Positions 23,488-31,585 are shown, counted from the stretch's first letter. The stretch is 49,112 nt of DNA from Clostridiales bacterium (GCA_020860565.1 JAJBUA010000009.1:1-49112), one strand, 5' to 3'. Numbers and translations are program-made. Notes: generated from the letters alone by a model not told the origin.

Positions 23488-25452
23488 ATGGAACAAGAAG
23501 AGCTGCATAAAGAATTGTCTGAAGATGAGGAGAAGAGCCGTATCGGGGAAACCGATGAGGAGAATGAACAGTCAGACTCCATGAAGTCTGCTCATCTAAG
23601 TGACTGGCAGCGGCGGCACGAAGAACTGGCAGCGAATAAGGAGGAAATTCGCAACAGAATACGGAATACACAGACCGGAAATGTGACATTGCATCCAGCA
23701 AAACCTCAGCCTTCAATCACAGATGGGGATATGTCAGTGGCTGTTTACGCCCGCGTCAGCACAAAGAGTGAAGAACAGGTTTCATCTATAGAAAATCAGA
23801 CATTGTACTATTCGAAAAAAATCGAGGATACTCCGAACTGGACGATGCAGAAAATATATAGTGATGAAGGTAAGTCTGGTACTTCCATGAAGCACAGAAC
23901 CGCATTTAACCAGATGATAGAGGATGCCGGAAAAAAGGATTTTGATCTGATTATCTGCGCCAGTGTTTCCCGATTTGCAAGGAATATGTCAGATTGCATG
24001 AATGTGATCAGGCAATTAAAAACGAAAAATCCGTCACATCCGGTAGGAGTGTACTTTGAGACTGAAAATATTTATACTCTGAAAGAGGATTCCATGCAGA
24101 GCCTTTCCATCCATGCGATGCTGGCCGATTGGGAATCCGCTACGAAGAGCAGCCGCATGTTTTTATCTTATGACCAGAGAATTATTATGGGGCAGTATCC
24201 GGTTTCAGATTTGCTGGGCTATCGGCACACAAAAGACGGGAGGCTTATCATTCAAGAGGATGAAGCTGTGACTGTAAGGTTTATTTACATGGCGGCTTTG
24301 GCCGGGTATGGCCTTACGAGAATTGCGGAAATTCTGACAGAGAAAAAACGCCCGACTCTGAAAGGAAGGACGGAGTGGAATGCGGGGATGGTCAGCAGCA
24401 TTTTATCGAATGAGCGGCGCTGGGGTGATCTGGAAGCGAGAAAAACGGTTGTCGTTGACTATGTAGATCATAAGTCTAAGAAAAATGAGGGAGAACGGGT
24501 ATCTGCATATGTAGAGGGACATCATGAAGGAATTGTGACACCAGAGATCGCAAAGGCTGCGAAGCTGGCAGTTACGAGCAGGGCTACCGGTTATAGTATC
24601 CCGGATGTGAGAGTGATTTGTTCCGGTGGACTGCAGGGGTTTGTCAGTGTAAATCCGTGCTTCAGTGGTGTAAACAGGGATATGATGAAAAATTTGTCCC
24701 GTATTGCTTACAGTGACGAGGAATATGCTGCGATTGAACAGGAAGCGCGCATCATTAGCGGCGATGAACACTGTAAGGTTATGTCTATGGATTTCAGCGG
24801 TTATTATGTCCCGTACAGCGCCTACTTTATCGGTAGAGATACCCCAACCCTTACAAATTCGCAGTCTCGGATAAAGTTCAACAGTAAATGTCTGGAACGC
24901 TTTGCAGGAGTTCAATTTGTAGAACTGTTGTATCATCCGCTTCTGCAGATGATTGTTATCAGGGATAGCGATGCAACCTGTGGATTTAATATATTCACGG
25001 ACGACGGCAGTACAATTTCTTCATTCAGTACAAAAGCATTCTGTCAGGCGGTATATGAAGAAATGGACTGGATTCAGGATTACAGCTTCCGTTTTCGAGG
25101 CATTATGCGGGAACGCGGGAGCCATAAGGCCATGGCTTTTTACCTTGACGAACCGCAGGTGGTAAAGAATAAGGCTTCACAGAAGGCTGCTGAGTCTGTT
25201 GGTGAGAAGCAGGCGGAACTGTCTTCGAGATTTATCCCGATTACAAACAGCGAATTAAAAAATCCTTCAGAGACAAAAAGGCGTAAGGGTTCCCTTTACC
25301 CGATCAGAAAGCGCAGAGATTCTATTTTAGATTCGCTTACATATGAGGATATTTCCGGATGTGGAACGCTTGTTGATAATCCTGTCATTGGAACGATTCC
25401 GACCAGGCAGGATATTTTGGATGAGATCGATGATTTATTAATGTCTATGTAG
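23488..25452 (+). CDS. Serine recombinase with novel C-terminal domain
   Basis: 654 residues. An acidic, coiled-coil N-terminal extension of 85 residues precedes the catalytic motif VAVYARVSTKSEEQ with nucleophile Ser91; SVSRFARNMSD gives the Arg helix. A Recombinase domain follows (FIYMAALAGYGLTRIAEIL; VSSILSNERRWGDL). No zinc ribbon with paired Cys is present. Instead the region about 452-560 (KFNSKCLERFAGVQF ... KAMAFYLDEP) resembles the next two proteins. The tail is basic (TKRRKGSLYPIRKRRDSILD). ATG 23488 has AGGAGG 12 nt upstream. Likely the integrase of a separate element from the four-recombinase one. Confidence 0.8.
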   Translation: MEQEELHKELSEDEEKSRIGETDEENEQSDSMKSAHLSDWQRRHEELAANKEEIRNRIRNTQTGNVTLHPAKPQPSITDGDMSVAVYARVSTKSEEQVSSIENQTLYYSKKIEDTPNWTMQKIYSDEGKSGTSMKHRTAFNQMIEDAGKKDFDLIICASVSRFARNMSDCMNVIRQLKTKNPSHPVGVYFETENIYTLKEDSMQSLSIHAMLADWESATKSSRMFLSYDQRIIMGQYPVSDLLGYRHTKDGRLIIQEDEAVTVRFIYMAALAGYGLTRIAEILTEKKRPTLKGRTEWNAGMVSSILSNERRWGDLEARKTVVVDYVDHKSKKNEGERVSAYVEGHHEGIVTPEIAKAAKLAVTSRATGYSIPDVRVICSGGLQGFVSVNPCFSGVNRDMMKNLSRIAYSDEEYAAIEQEARIISGDEHCKVMSMDFSGYYVPYSAYFIGRDTPTLTNSQSRIKFNSKCLERFAGVQFVELLYHPLLQMIVIRDSDATCGFNIFTDDGSTISSFSTKAFCQAVYEEMDWIQDYSFRFRGIMRERGSHKAMAFYLDEPQVVKNKASQKAAESVGEKQAELSSRFIPITNSELKNPSETKRRKGSLYPIRKRRDSILDSLTYEDISGCGTLVDNPVIGTIPTRQDILDEIDDLLMSM

Positions 25453-25471
25453 GGGACGAAAGGATATTGAC

Positions 25472-26398
25472 ATGGAAAATATCGGGCAGACAGAAAATGT
25501 GAATAATATAGAGGAAAAGGCTGCAGCCGGTTCTGCGGAAAAACAAAAATCAGGAGAATCCTATAATATCAGTGACCAGGAGTTGATTCGCTTGCTTGTT
25601 AAATCCAGACAGGCACAGGACAGAAAATTGGAATATGAAGATTTGGATGGTTATGAAATGCCTCCCCGCACACAGTTTTCTATGCTGAAAAAGCCGGCGG
25701 TCAGTATTAAGAGGGGGAAACTGACATTTAATATGGCGTGTATCCGTCTGTTTGAGGGAGTTGAATTTATTCTTCCTCTTATTCATGTCGGCAAAAAGAA
25801 ATTGACCATCGTAATGTGCGCAGAAGAAGAAAGCGCTTCTGTGGCATGGGCCAGAAAACGGCAGAGAGATGGACAGTGGACGAACAGGGATATTACTTCG
25901 CCTGATTTTGTTTACAATATTTATCGGATGATGAACTGGAAAGAAGACTGCCGGTATAAAGTTCTGGGGTATGTAGCAAATTCTGCCCAAGGATTAGTGC
26001 TGGTTTTTGAACTGGAAGAGGCGATAATGTTCTCATCTGTACCGGAGGAATATGTTGATAAGGAGACTGGAGAGACGAAGAAACGTCAGGTGAAATATTA
26101 TCCGGATTTCTATAAAAACAGGATTGGAAAATCCTACAATGATTACATGGAGACCAGACAGATTAACATGTTCGAATACCTCGAAGAATATAGGGGAAAG
26201 ACTTATGCCGATCTGATTGCAGATGAGAAGGCAGCTGCGGAAACGGCTTCTGTGGAAAATTACGGAGAGGAGCGGGAAACTGCCTCAGCCGTTATAGATA
26301 ATGGTATGATATCTAATGCTGATACCCGTGAAGAAATACATAGAGAGCTTCAAACGGAACCGGAAACCAAAAATAAAGAAACAGGGGTGTGGAAGTGA
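25472..26398 (+). CDS. Free copy of the recombinase C-terminal domain (protein A)
   Basis: 308 residues. A charged N-terminus leads to a core at about 75-190: SIKRGKLTFNMACIRLFEGVEF, then KKLTIVMCAEE, FVYNIYRMMNWKEDCRYKVLGY and LVFELEEAIMF. These line up with the C-terminal domain of the preceding recombinase (FNSKCLERFAGVQF, QMIVIRDSD, FCQAVYEEMDWIQDYSFRFRG, MAFYLDEPQVV). It has no catalytic resolvase part. The acidic tail includes YGEERETASA. It is 19 bp after the recombinase, same operon. I infer it forms part of a multi-subunit recombinase or DNA-binding complex; the function has not been described to my knowledge. Confidence 0.6.
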   Translation: MENIGQTENVNNIEEKAAAGSAEKQKSGESYNISDQELIRLLVKSRQAQDRKLEYEDLDGYEMPPRTQFSMLKKPAVSIKRGKLTFNMACIRLFEGVEFILPLIHVGKKKLTIVMCAEEESASVAWARKRQRDGQWTNRDITSPDFVYNIYRMMNWKEDCRYKVLGYVANSAQGLVLVFELEEAIMFSSVPEEYVDKETGETKKRQVKYYPDFYKNRIGKSYNDYMETRQINMFEYLEEYRGKTYADLIADEKAAAETASVENYGEERETASAVIDNGMISNADTREEIHRELQTEPETKNKETGVWK

Positions 26399-26805
26399 CA
26401 GAGACAATAAGCAATGCGCAGGAAAAACTCTGGAAAACAAAAACGACACGCGTAAATCTGCAGATGAGTATCTATGGGAGACGTGCGCGCATTTTTCTGA
26501 CAAAAGATGTGATTCGTGTTCTGGGTGTGCCAGGATATGTCTGTTTTAAAGTCAATGAGGCATGGGATTCCATCATGGTAATGCCATGTGCCGATAAAGA
26601 GCAGATGTCGTTTAAGGTTCCGGATAATATTTTATTTTCAGAAAAAAAGATGGAATTTAAAAGCAAGGCGTTTACTGATACGCTGATGGACCGGAACGTC
26701 CTCGATCATCAAGGGACATACCATGTCCCTGGGCTGTATTTTGAGAATTACAATGTTGTCGTTTTTGATTTGAAAAACAACAGTTTGTATAGCATAGACA
26801 AATAA
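26389..26805 (+). CDS. Free copy of the recombinase C-terminal domain (protein B)
   Basis: 138 residues. It appears to be a shorter, more divergent version of the same domain: RRARIFLTKDVIRVLGVPGYV, DSIMVMPCADKEQ, a KSKAFTD helix, and YNVVVFDLKNNSLY as the last strand, matching in order the strands of protein A and of the recombinase C-terminus. Start GTG 26389 (or GTG 26395, 6 nt after GGGGT) overlaps the stop of protein A, so the two are coupled. Last gene of the operon; an orphan SOS-like box and a terminator follow. Confidence 0.55.
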   Translation: MEVTETISNAQEKLWKTKTTRVNLQMSIYGRRARIFLTKDVIRVLGVPGYVCFKVNEAWDSIMVMPCADKEQMSFKVPDNILFSEKKMEFKSKAFTDTLMDRNVLDHQGTYHVPGLYFENYNVVVFDLKNNSLYSIDK

Positions 26806-26840
26806 GAGAATTTCACTATCCTGCATTTGTATAGGAAAAT

Positions 26841-26854
26841 AGAACATTTGTTCT
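26841..26854. promoter_or_regulatory. SOS-like palindrome (GAAC-N4-GTTC)
   Basis: AGAACATTTGTTCT is a perfect palindrome fitting the GAAC-N4-GTTC LexA box of Bacillus and clostridia. It overlaps a -10-like TAAAAT. No gene follows before the terminator at 26878, so the box may be orphaned by a deletion, or may control read-through. Confidence 0.4.
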
Positions 26855-26877
26855 AAAATGAATATAGAAAAAACTTT

Positions 26878-26909
26878 GAGCTTCTGAGGGATCAGAGGCT
26901 CTTTTTTTT
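26878..26909 (+). terminator. Intrinsic terminator
   Basis: GAGC-TT-CTGA, loop GGGA, TCAG-AG-GCTC then eight T (26902-26909). Ends the RepA-like/recombinase operon or a short transcript from the SOS-like site. Confidence 0.85.
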
Positions 26910-26930
26910 GCAAAAAAAGTTGTTCCTTAG

Positions 26931-27509
26931 TTGACAACAGGAGGATATGTGGGATTGTCGCTTGCCGTCCTTCTGGCACAGCATAACACAGTTACGGCGG
27001 TGGATATTGTGGCTGATAAGGTTGAAAAAATCAATAATAGGATACGAATTAGAGGAAATAATAATCAAATTGAATTTGGCGAAAATTGTATAGTTGGACC
27101 AAATTGTTCCTTCTGGATGGAAGGTAATAATATATCAATTACTATCGGTCAGTATACTACATTCACAAGACAATGCCATCTTAACGCTCAAGAAGATGGA
27201 GCAAAAATAGTAATTGGGAAAGATTGTATGTTTTCCAACCAAATTGTGGTAAGGACATCAGATTCACATGCAATCTATAACATTGAATCTGGTGAAAGAG
27301 TTAATAATTCGAAAGATGTTATCGTAGAAGATCACGTTTGGATTGCTCCGAATACAAAAATAATGAAGGGTGCTTGTATTGGCACAGGAGCCATAATTGG
27401 TTCAGACACTACTGTTTCTAAAAAAATCCCTTCTAATGTGTTGGCAGTAGGGCGCCCTTCAAAGGTTGTTAAAGAAAATGTTGAATGGACTAGAGAAAAG
27501 TTATTTTAA
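26931..27509 (+). pseudogene. In-frame chimera: UDP-sugar dehydrogenase fragment + hexapeptide acyltransferase
   Basis: The first 36 codons (26931-27038) encode TTGGYVGLSLAVLLAQHN and VDIVADKVEKINNR, the Rossmann start of a UDP-glucose/UDP-mannuronic dehydrogenase (ugd-like), lacking its real N-terminus. Without a break the frame continues into a left-handed beta-helix acyltransferase (GNNNQIEFGENCIVGPNC; VIVEDHVWIAPNTKIMKGACIG; SNVLAVGRPSKVVKE) down to residue 192. The acyltransferase part has intact hexapeptide rungs and catalytic-type His (SDSHAIYN), as in capsule O-acetyltransferases. There is no ribosome site at the TTG start, so it is probably silent. It is a scar from a surface-polysaccharide cluster. 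Confidence 0.65.
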
Positions 27510-27516
27510 AATCGAA

Positions 27517-27648
27517 ATGAAAATATTTGTAACAGGTGTCGGTGGTCAACTCGGACATAATGTGATGAATTATTTGTATCTGAGCGATAAAGACCAGAAG
27601 TGGGTAGGATTAAAAGAAATATTCAGTTTTGATTATAAAGCGAGATAA
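27517..27648 (+). pseudogene. In-frame chimera: RmlD start + RmlC-like end
   Basis: 43 codons. MKIFVTGVGGQLGHNVMN is the N-terminus of dTDP-4-dehydrorhamnose reductase (RmlD); the rest, LSDKDQKWVGLKEIFSFDY, looks like the C-terminal end of a dTDP-4-dehydrorhamnose 3,5-epimerase (RmlC). Both enzymes act in dTDP-rhamnose synthesis. The join inside one frame suggests a deletion between neighbouring genes. Not expected to be functional. Confidence 0.55.
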
Positions 27649-27659
27649 TGCAGAGGAGG

Positions 27660-27690
27660 AAAACGGCGTGAAATCCGTTTTGGTTTTACT
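27660..27690 (+). terminator. Terminator-like hairpin after the rml chimera
   Basis: AAAACGG (27660-27666) / CCGTTTT (27675-27681) with an 8-nt loop, followed by GGTTTTACTAT. Modest T tract, 12 bases after the stop. Confidence 0.5.
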
Positions 27691-27732
27691 ATACGCTATA
27701 TTAAGTTGAAAAAAAATGGAGGAGCATGACAG

Positions 27733-27921
27733 ATGAACGAGGAAATTCAAGTGTCAACAAGAGCTAAGGACGAAGCGGGCATAGAGGAATTTTGCATTCG
27801 TGGAAATCCGTGCGTAACAGCTTTGTTGAGAGATGCTGTTTCTGATGAGTCAAGGCTGGTTAACTTAGCACAAGTGAGGAGACGTACGTGCCTTGGGGGT
27901 CGGCCCCGGAAAAAAGAGTGA
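27733..27921 (+). CDS. Small unrecognised ORF (62 aa)
   Basis: Opens with ATG behind GGAGGAGCATGACAG and encodes MNEEIQVSTRAKDEAGIEE, a middle with GNPCVTALLRDAVSDESRL and a basic end (VRRRTCLGGRPRKKE). I do not recognise it with confidence; the sequence style resembles leading fragments of larger mobile-element ORFs such as group II intron proteins, which would make it a remnant. The rest of the 27649-28047 gap contains the preceding hairpin and the promoter of the next gene. Confidence 0.3.
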   Translation: MNEEIQVSTRAKDEAGIEEFCIRGNPCVTALLRDAVSDESRLVNLAQVRRRTCLGGRPRKKE

Positions 27922-27956
27922 ATTTTATTAAAAAAGTATAAACTGAAAAAATGCAG

Positions 27957-27985
27957 TTGACGAAACTGTGTTTTGAACATATAAT
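27957..27985 (+). promoter_or_regulatory. Strong promoter of XRE gene
   Basis: TTGACG (27957-27962), 17 bp, TATAAT (27980-27985); 62 bp before ATG 28048. Confidence 0.75.
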
Positions 27986-28047
27986 TCGCATAAACGGATT
28001 TAGTTCGGCAAAACGATTGAAGACAAAAATCGGATGGTAAGTATATT

Positions 28048-28401
28048 ATGATTATAAGCGAACGAATATTTGAATTATTGGAAAAACGTGGGATGACGCA
28101 AAGAGAATTTTCTGAAAGGACTGGAATAGCGCAGAGTGCAATCAGTGATTGGAAGCGGAAAAAGACGAATCCGGTGTCTGAAAAGATTATGATAATTTGT
28201 GAGGTGCTGGATGTCCCGCCGGAAGAATTACTATCCGGAGTGGATTTTCCGGATGGAAGGAGTCGGGCACAGGATAATTTAATCATTGGCAGAAATACTG
28301 AGCTTGGCATCTTAGTAGAGAAATACCAGAGATTGTCTCCCCAGTTGCGGGGGCGTATTATGGGGTATCTGGAGGCAATAGCGGCAATAGAAGGCAAATA
28401 A
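28048..28401 (+). CDS. XRE-family helix-turn-helix regulator
   Basis: 117 residues. The HTH occupies about 5-62: RIFELLEKRGMTQREFSERTG, then IAQSAISDWKRKKTNPVSEK and VPPEELLSG. The C-terminal part (LVEKYQRLSPQLRGRIMGYLEAIAAIEG) is the dimerisation helix found in many clostridial XRE regulators. Transcribed from a near-consensus promoter and probably monocistronic, since a new promoter lies at 28480. Targets unknown; the neighbouring Rpn nuclease gene is one candidate. Confidence 0.85.
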   Translation: MIISERIFELLEKRGMTQREFSERTGIAQSAISDWKRKKTNPVSEKIMIICEVLDVPPEELLSGVDFPDGRSRAQDNLIIGRNTELGILVEKYQRLSPQLRGRIMGYLEAIAAIEGK

Positions 28402-28479
28402 TTTTTTGCTTAGAAATTCGTTTAAACGTAATATAACGTAATTACGGATATTTGACGGGATTTCTTTGTTACCGCTGGG

Positions 28480-28508
28480 TTGTAAAAAGGATTTTTGCAT
28501 GGTATCAT
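28480..28508 (+). promoter_or_regulatory. Promoter of Rpn gene (copy A of a repeated 41-bp promoter)
   Basis: TTGTAA (28480-28485), 17 bp, TATCAT (28503-28508) with TGG just before. The surrounding 41 bp (28472-28512) differ at four positions from 38552-38592, which precedes the LVIVD gene. Confidence 0.6.
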
Positions 28509-28585
28509 GAAGGTATCCGAAAGGAACCATTCCTTCTGATGAACGAGACAGAAAATCCAATTTATCATAGGGGATGGTGATTGTG

Positions 28586-29533
28586 ATGGGCGTAAAAGAT
28601 ACCATAACTGTGAAATATATGCAGCGAAATGAAATATTTGCAGATGCGTTCAATTTTTATGTATATGGCGGGAGGCAGGTTATTGATCCAGACAGCCTTG
28701 AGGAACTGGACACACGGGAGGTTGGTGTACCGTATGGTAGCCCGGAAGATGTGGAGCAGCCGGTTCAGAGAATTCGCGATGTCATAAAGTCTGTTACAGC
28801 AATGACGGATAAAAAGACAGCGTTTCTGGTGTTGGCTGCTGAAAATCAAAGTTATGTGCATTATGCCATGGCTGTGAGGAATATGGTTTATGATGCTTTA
28901 CAGTACGCGAAGCAGGTTGAAAAGGCAGTTGCATCGCATAAAAAGGCGGGAGATTATAAGGGCTCGGACAGTGACGAATATCTTTCCGGGTTTATGAGAG
29001 ATGACAGATTGATGCCGGTAGCGACACTTGTAATCTACTTTGGACCGAAAGCATGGGATGGACCGAAGTCCATTCACGAGATGTTTGAGTATGATGATGA
29101 AGAGATGCTCGCGGTTGTCCCGGACTATAAAATCAATCTGATAGCTCCGGAGGCATTAAGCGATGATGATTTTGATAAATTCAATACTTCACTGAAAGAG
29201 GTACTGACTTTTATCAAGTATTCCGGAGATGCAGATAAGCTGGAAGATGCAGTGAATTCTGATGAAGGATTTCGGCATCTTGGAAGAACAGAAGTAGATG
29301 TATTGAACGTTTGCGTAAATGCAAGTTTGACGATGGGCGAAAGCGAGGTGGAATTAAACGTGTGTCAGGCAATTCAGACATTAAATCAGAGGGCCGAAGA
29401 AAAGGGGCGGATTGAAAACCTCATCCAGAACATCAGAAATTTGATGGAAAGTATGGGATGGACAGCGGAAGAAACCATGAATAATTTAAAGGTTTCGGAG
29501 AGTGATCGAAAGACGATTGCGCTAAGATTCTAA
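28586..29533 (+). CDS. Rpn family recombination-promoting nuclease/putative transposase
   Basis: About 315 residues starting MGVKDTITVKYMQRNEIFADAFNF. The PD-(D/E)XK features are the N-terminal helix, then DKKTAFLVLAAENQSYVHYAMAVRNM (usual ExQ strand: AAENQS), YDALQY and PVATLVIYFGPKAWDGPKSI. The C-terminus carries the helical AEEKGRIENLIQNIRNLMES and MGWTAEETMNNLKVSESDR tail. Rpn proteins are DNA endonucleases that stimulate recA-independent recombination in E. coli; in Lachnospiraceae they are highly multiplied. ATG 28586 is chosen with GGTG/AGGGG upstream; ATG 28574 is possible. Two decayed relatives are in the window (8570, 29862). Confidence 0.8.
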   Translation: MGVKDTITVKYMQRNEIFADAFNFYVYGGRQVIDPDSLEELDTREVGVPYGSPEDVEQPVQRIRDVIKSVTAMTDKKTAFLVLAAENQSYVHYAMAVRNMVYDALQYAKQVEKAVASHKKAGDYKGSDSDEYLSGFMRDDRLMPVATLVIYFGPKAWDGPKSIHEMFEYDDEEMLAVVPDYKINLIAPEALSDDDFDKFNTSLKEVLTFIKYSGDADKLEDAVNSDEGFRHLGRTEVDVLNVCVNASLTMGESEVELNVCQAIQTLNQRAEEKGRIENLIQNIRNLMESMGWTAEETMNNLKVSESDRKTIALRF

Positions 29534-29623
29534 GGAGAATTATGATTATCAGTGAATGGATATTTTTGCCGTTTGAGCTGTTAGGGCTTTTGCCTTTACC
29601 AGTTCAGCGAATATCCGCTTACG

Positions 29624-29878
29624 ATGAGGCAGTACGAGTGGTTGAAGAAATATGATTCGTTTTATCAGGGAGCAGGAGGAATTAGAGGAAAAGCAGAGAG
29701 ACCTAAAAAGCTGACGGATGAAAACAGGATGTTGCTTGTCGGTCATGGAAAAAGAAAGCAAAGAACGCCTGGAAGTATATTAAAGACGAATTATGCGAAA
29801 GATCAGATACGCCCCAGGCATTTCAATTTACTTGATAAGATGTTTTCGGTAGATCAGATGAATATCAGAAATCGTTGA
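29624..29878 (+). pseudogene. Degenerate ORF before Rpn fragment
   Basis: 84 codons with some coding character (MRQYEWLKKYDSFYQGAGG; KKLTDENRMLLVGHGKRKQ) but no ribosome site, and the other frames also show protein-like pieces (FIREQEELEEKQRDLK; YIKDELCERSDTPQAFQF), as expected of a frameshifted gene. I cannot name the family. It sits between an intact Rpn gene and the end of a second one. Confidence 0.3.
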
Positions 29879-30251
29879 AGGTGATGGGCGTGATATCATA
29901 AATCAATACATTCTTTTTTCAAAGGTGATTGACGAGCAGATAAAGATTCATGGCAAGGAGCATAAAGCCGAGGCTGTGAGAGAAACATTCCGTATTTGTA
30001 AAGACAGAAACATTTTGAAGGAATTTATTGAAAGCCACGAAAAGGAGGCGGTTGATATTATGGTACAGCTTTACGATCAAAGGGAAGCCGTTGAAAATTA
30101 CGGCAAGAGCCAGTATGCTGAAGGCGAAACCAAAGCGACGCTTTCGCTTATTCGAAATCTTATGAAGAGTATGAAAATGACGGCGGAGCAGGCTATGCAG
30201 GCGCTGGGGATTCCAACAGCAGAGCAGTCGCGCTACCAGACAATGTTGTAA
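29862..30251 (+). pseudogene. C-terminal fragment of a second Rpn-family nuclease
   Basis: After a TGA at 29859 the frame is open for 129 codons: EIVEGDGRDIINQYILFSKV, DEQIKIHGKEHKAEAVRE, TFRICKDRNILKEFIESHEK, EAVDIMVQLYDQREAV, then the helical tail MTAEQAMQALGIPTAEQSR. This is the C-terminal half of Rpn/PD-(D/E)XK proteins; homology begins upstream of any start codon (the first candidate, GTG 29925, is mid-domain). The nuclease core is missing. Confidence 0.55.
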
Positions 30252-30414
30252 ATCAAAAAGAACTTATTCAGCCCATCTGGTTGCTATCCAACTGTGTGAA
30301 TCCTACACAGCAGGACAGTGACCCGGTGGGTTGTTTTTATGCCCTTTGACAGGAAGGAGAAGACGGTGACCAGGAGTTCTGTATAGATTGAAATGAGTTC
30401 AAAATGATGTAATG

Positions 30415-30470
30415 AGTAAAACTCCTGTGGAAAAATCCCGGAAAGCTCCGACAAATATCCCACAGGGGAT
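30415..30470 (-). terminator. Terminator of the Fic gene
   Basis: CTCCTGTGG (30422-30430) pairs with CCACAGGGG (30460-30468), with an inner CGGA/TCCG hairpin. Read on the minus strand the stem is followed by a short T run (GTTTTACTC). It lies just after the Fic stop codon. Confidence 0.6.
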
Positions 30471-30473
30471 TAT

Positions 30474-31517
30474 TTAATTTCGCGTGTAAAATGTCCCTTT
30501 TCCTTTGCCGTGCCGAGTCAAAAACCCTTCGTCTACGAGTTTTTTCAGCGAGTTTTCTACGGATGCCTTTCCGATACTGGGAACAAGCTCCATAATCTCA
30601 CTCTTTGTAAATTTTCCAATTTTTTCATTTGTTGCATTTCTTACAAGTTCGATAGCGGGCAGTTTTTCATCCAACAGGCTGACACGCTTTTCAAAATCAC
30701 GGTAAGCTGAAAGCACAACTCTTAAAATATATTTGACAAATGGTGTGGGATCGTTTGTCCCTTCGTGCCAATTTACACCGGCTTGCTCAAGCACATCGTA
30801 GTAGGTGGCTTTTGTTATTTCAATCTTGCTTTCAATGCTGATATAGCGTCCAACGACATAGCCACACTGGTAAAGAAGGAGCGTGGTCAGGAGTCTCGAC
30901 ATTCTGCCGTTACCGTCGTTGAATGGATGGATGCAAAGAAAGTCATTGATGAAAATGGGGATCAATACGAGCGGGTCAACAGTGCAGGCATCGATTGCAT
31001 GGTTGAAACTTGCGCAGATAGCATCAATTGCGTCCGGTGTTTCGTAGGGTGCAAGGGGCATGAAGCGGACAAACTGCGTACCGTCAGCATGTGTTTCGGC
31101 AATGAAATTCTGAGTATTTTTGAACCTCCCGCCGATGGTTTTCTCGGAATACTTGTACAGATCCCTATGCAATTGCAGAATGTAAGACGCGCGGATAGGA
31201 ATGTACTCGTAGTTTTCATGGATGGTGTTCAATACATCACGATATCCAAGAATCTCTTCCTCATCCCGGTTGCGGGGTGTGGTTTTTTCGTTGCAGAGCT
31301 GCTGTATCCTGGTGTTGGTAGTCACGATTCCCTCAATCTTATTGGATGCCTCGGTGCTTTGGATTTTTGCGATTTCCACCAGCTTATCAAGGACTGCCGG
31401 CTTCTGTTTCAAAAACATTTCCTGGCGTCCTTTGAACTCGTGTATCTGTGCAACAAGCCCCAGCGTCTCGCTGTCCCACTGCCTTGATGCAAGCTGCGTG
31501 TAATCAAAGGCTCTCAT
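30474..31517 (-). CDS. Fic family protein (AMP transferase)
   Basis: 347 residues. The Fic core motif HPFNDGNGRMSR at 197-208 has every catalytic residue; Fic enzymes transfer AMP (or another nucleotide part) to hydroxyls of target proteins. The inhibitory motif [S/T]xxxE[G/N] is present at 58-63 (SNKIEG), making it an auto-inhibited class II Fic. The C-terminal 90 residues look like a winged helix (FTKSEIMELVPSIGKASVENSLKKLVDEGFLTR in pattern), typical for Fic-DOC plus HTH proteins that may regulate themselves. ATG 31517 follows AGAAGGGAAAGC. A clear promoter and palindromes lie upstream. Confidence 0.9.
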   Translation of the reverse strand: MRAFDYTQLASRQWDSETLGLVAQIHEFKGRQEMFLKQKPAVLDKLVEIAKIQSTEASNKIEGIVTTNTRIQQLCNEKTTPRNRDEEEILGYRDVLNTIHENYEYIPIRASYILQLHRDLYKYSEKTIGGRFKNTQNFIAETHADGTQFVRFMPLAPYETPDAIDAICASFNHAIDACTVDPLVLIPIFINDFLCIHPFNDGNGRMSRLLTTLLLYQCGYVVGRYISIESKIEITKATYYDVLEQAGVNWHEGTNDPTPFVKYILRVVLSAYRDFEKRVSLLDEKLPAIELVRNATNEKIGKFTKSEIMELVPSIGKASVENSLKKLVDEGFLTRHGKGKGTFYTRN

Positions 31518-31556
31518 TGCTTTCCCTTCTTTCTATTACAATATTCTATACGCCTA

Positions 31557-31585
31557 ATTATAGAAGAAAATTAGGGGAAAGTCAA
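31557..31585 (-). promoter_or_regulatory. Promoter of the Fic gene with overlapping operator
   Basis: On the minus strand: TTGACT (31585-31580), 17 bp, TATAAT (31562-31557). CCTAATT...AATTAGG (31554-31576) overlaps the -10 and spacer, which fits repression by a dimer. Confidence 0.7.

Noticed and set aside
27747-28397. 216-codon minus-strand open frame over the XRE gene
   Set aside because: The plus strand has a consensus promoter and clear HTH protein; the minus translation has no recognisable domain.
30765-31487. 240-codon plus-strand open frame opposite the Fic gene
   Set aside because: It is antisense to a well-supported Fic coding region with all family motifs, has no ribosome site and no protein-like motifs.
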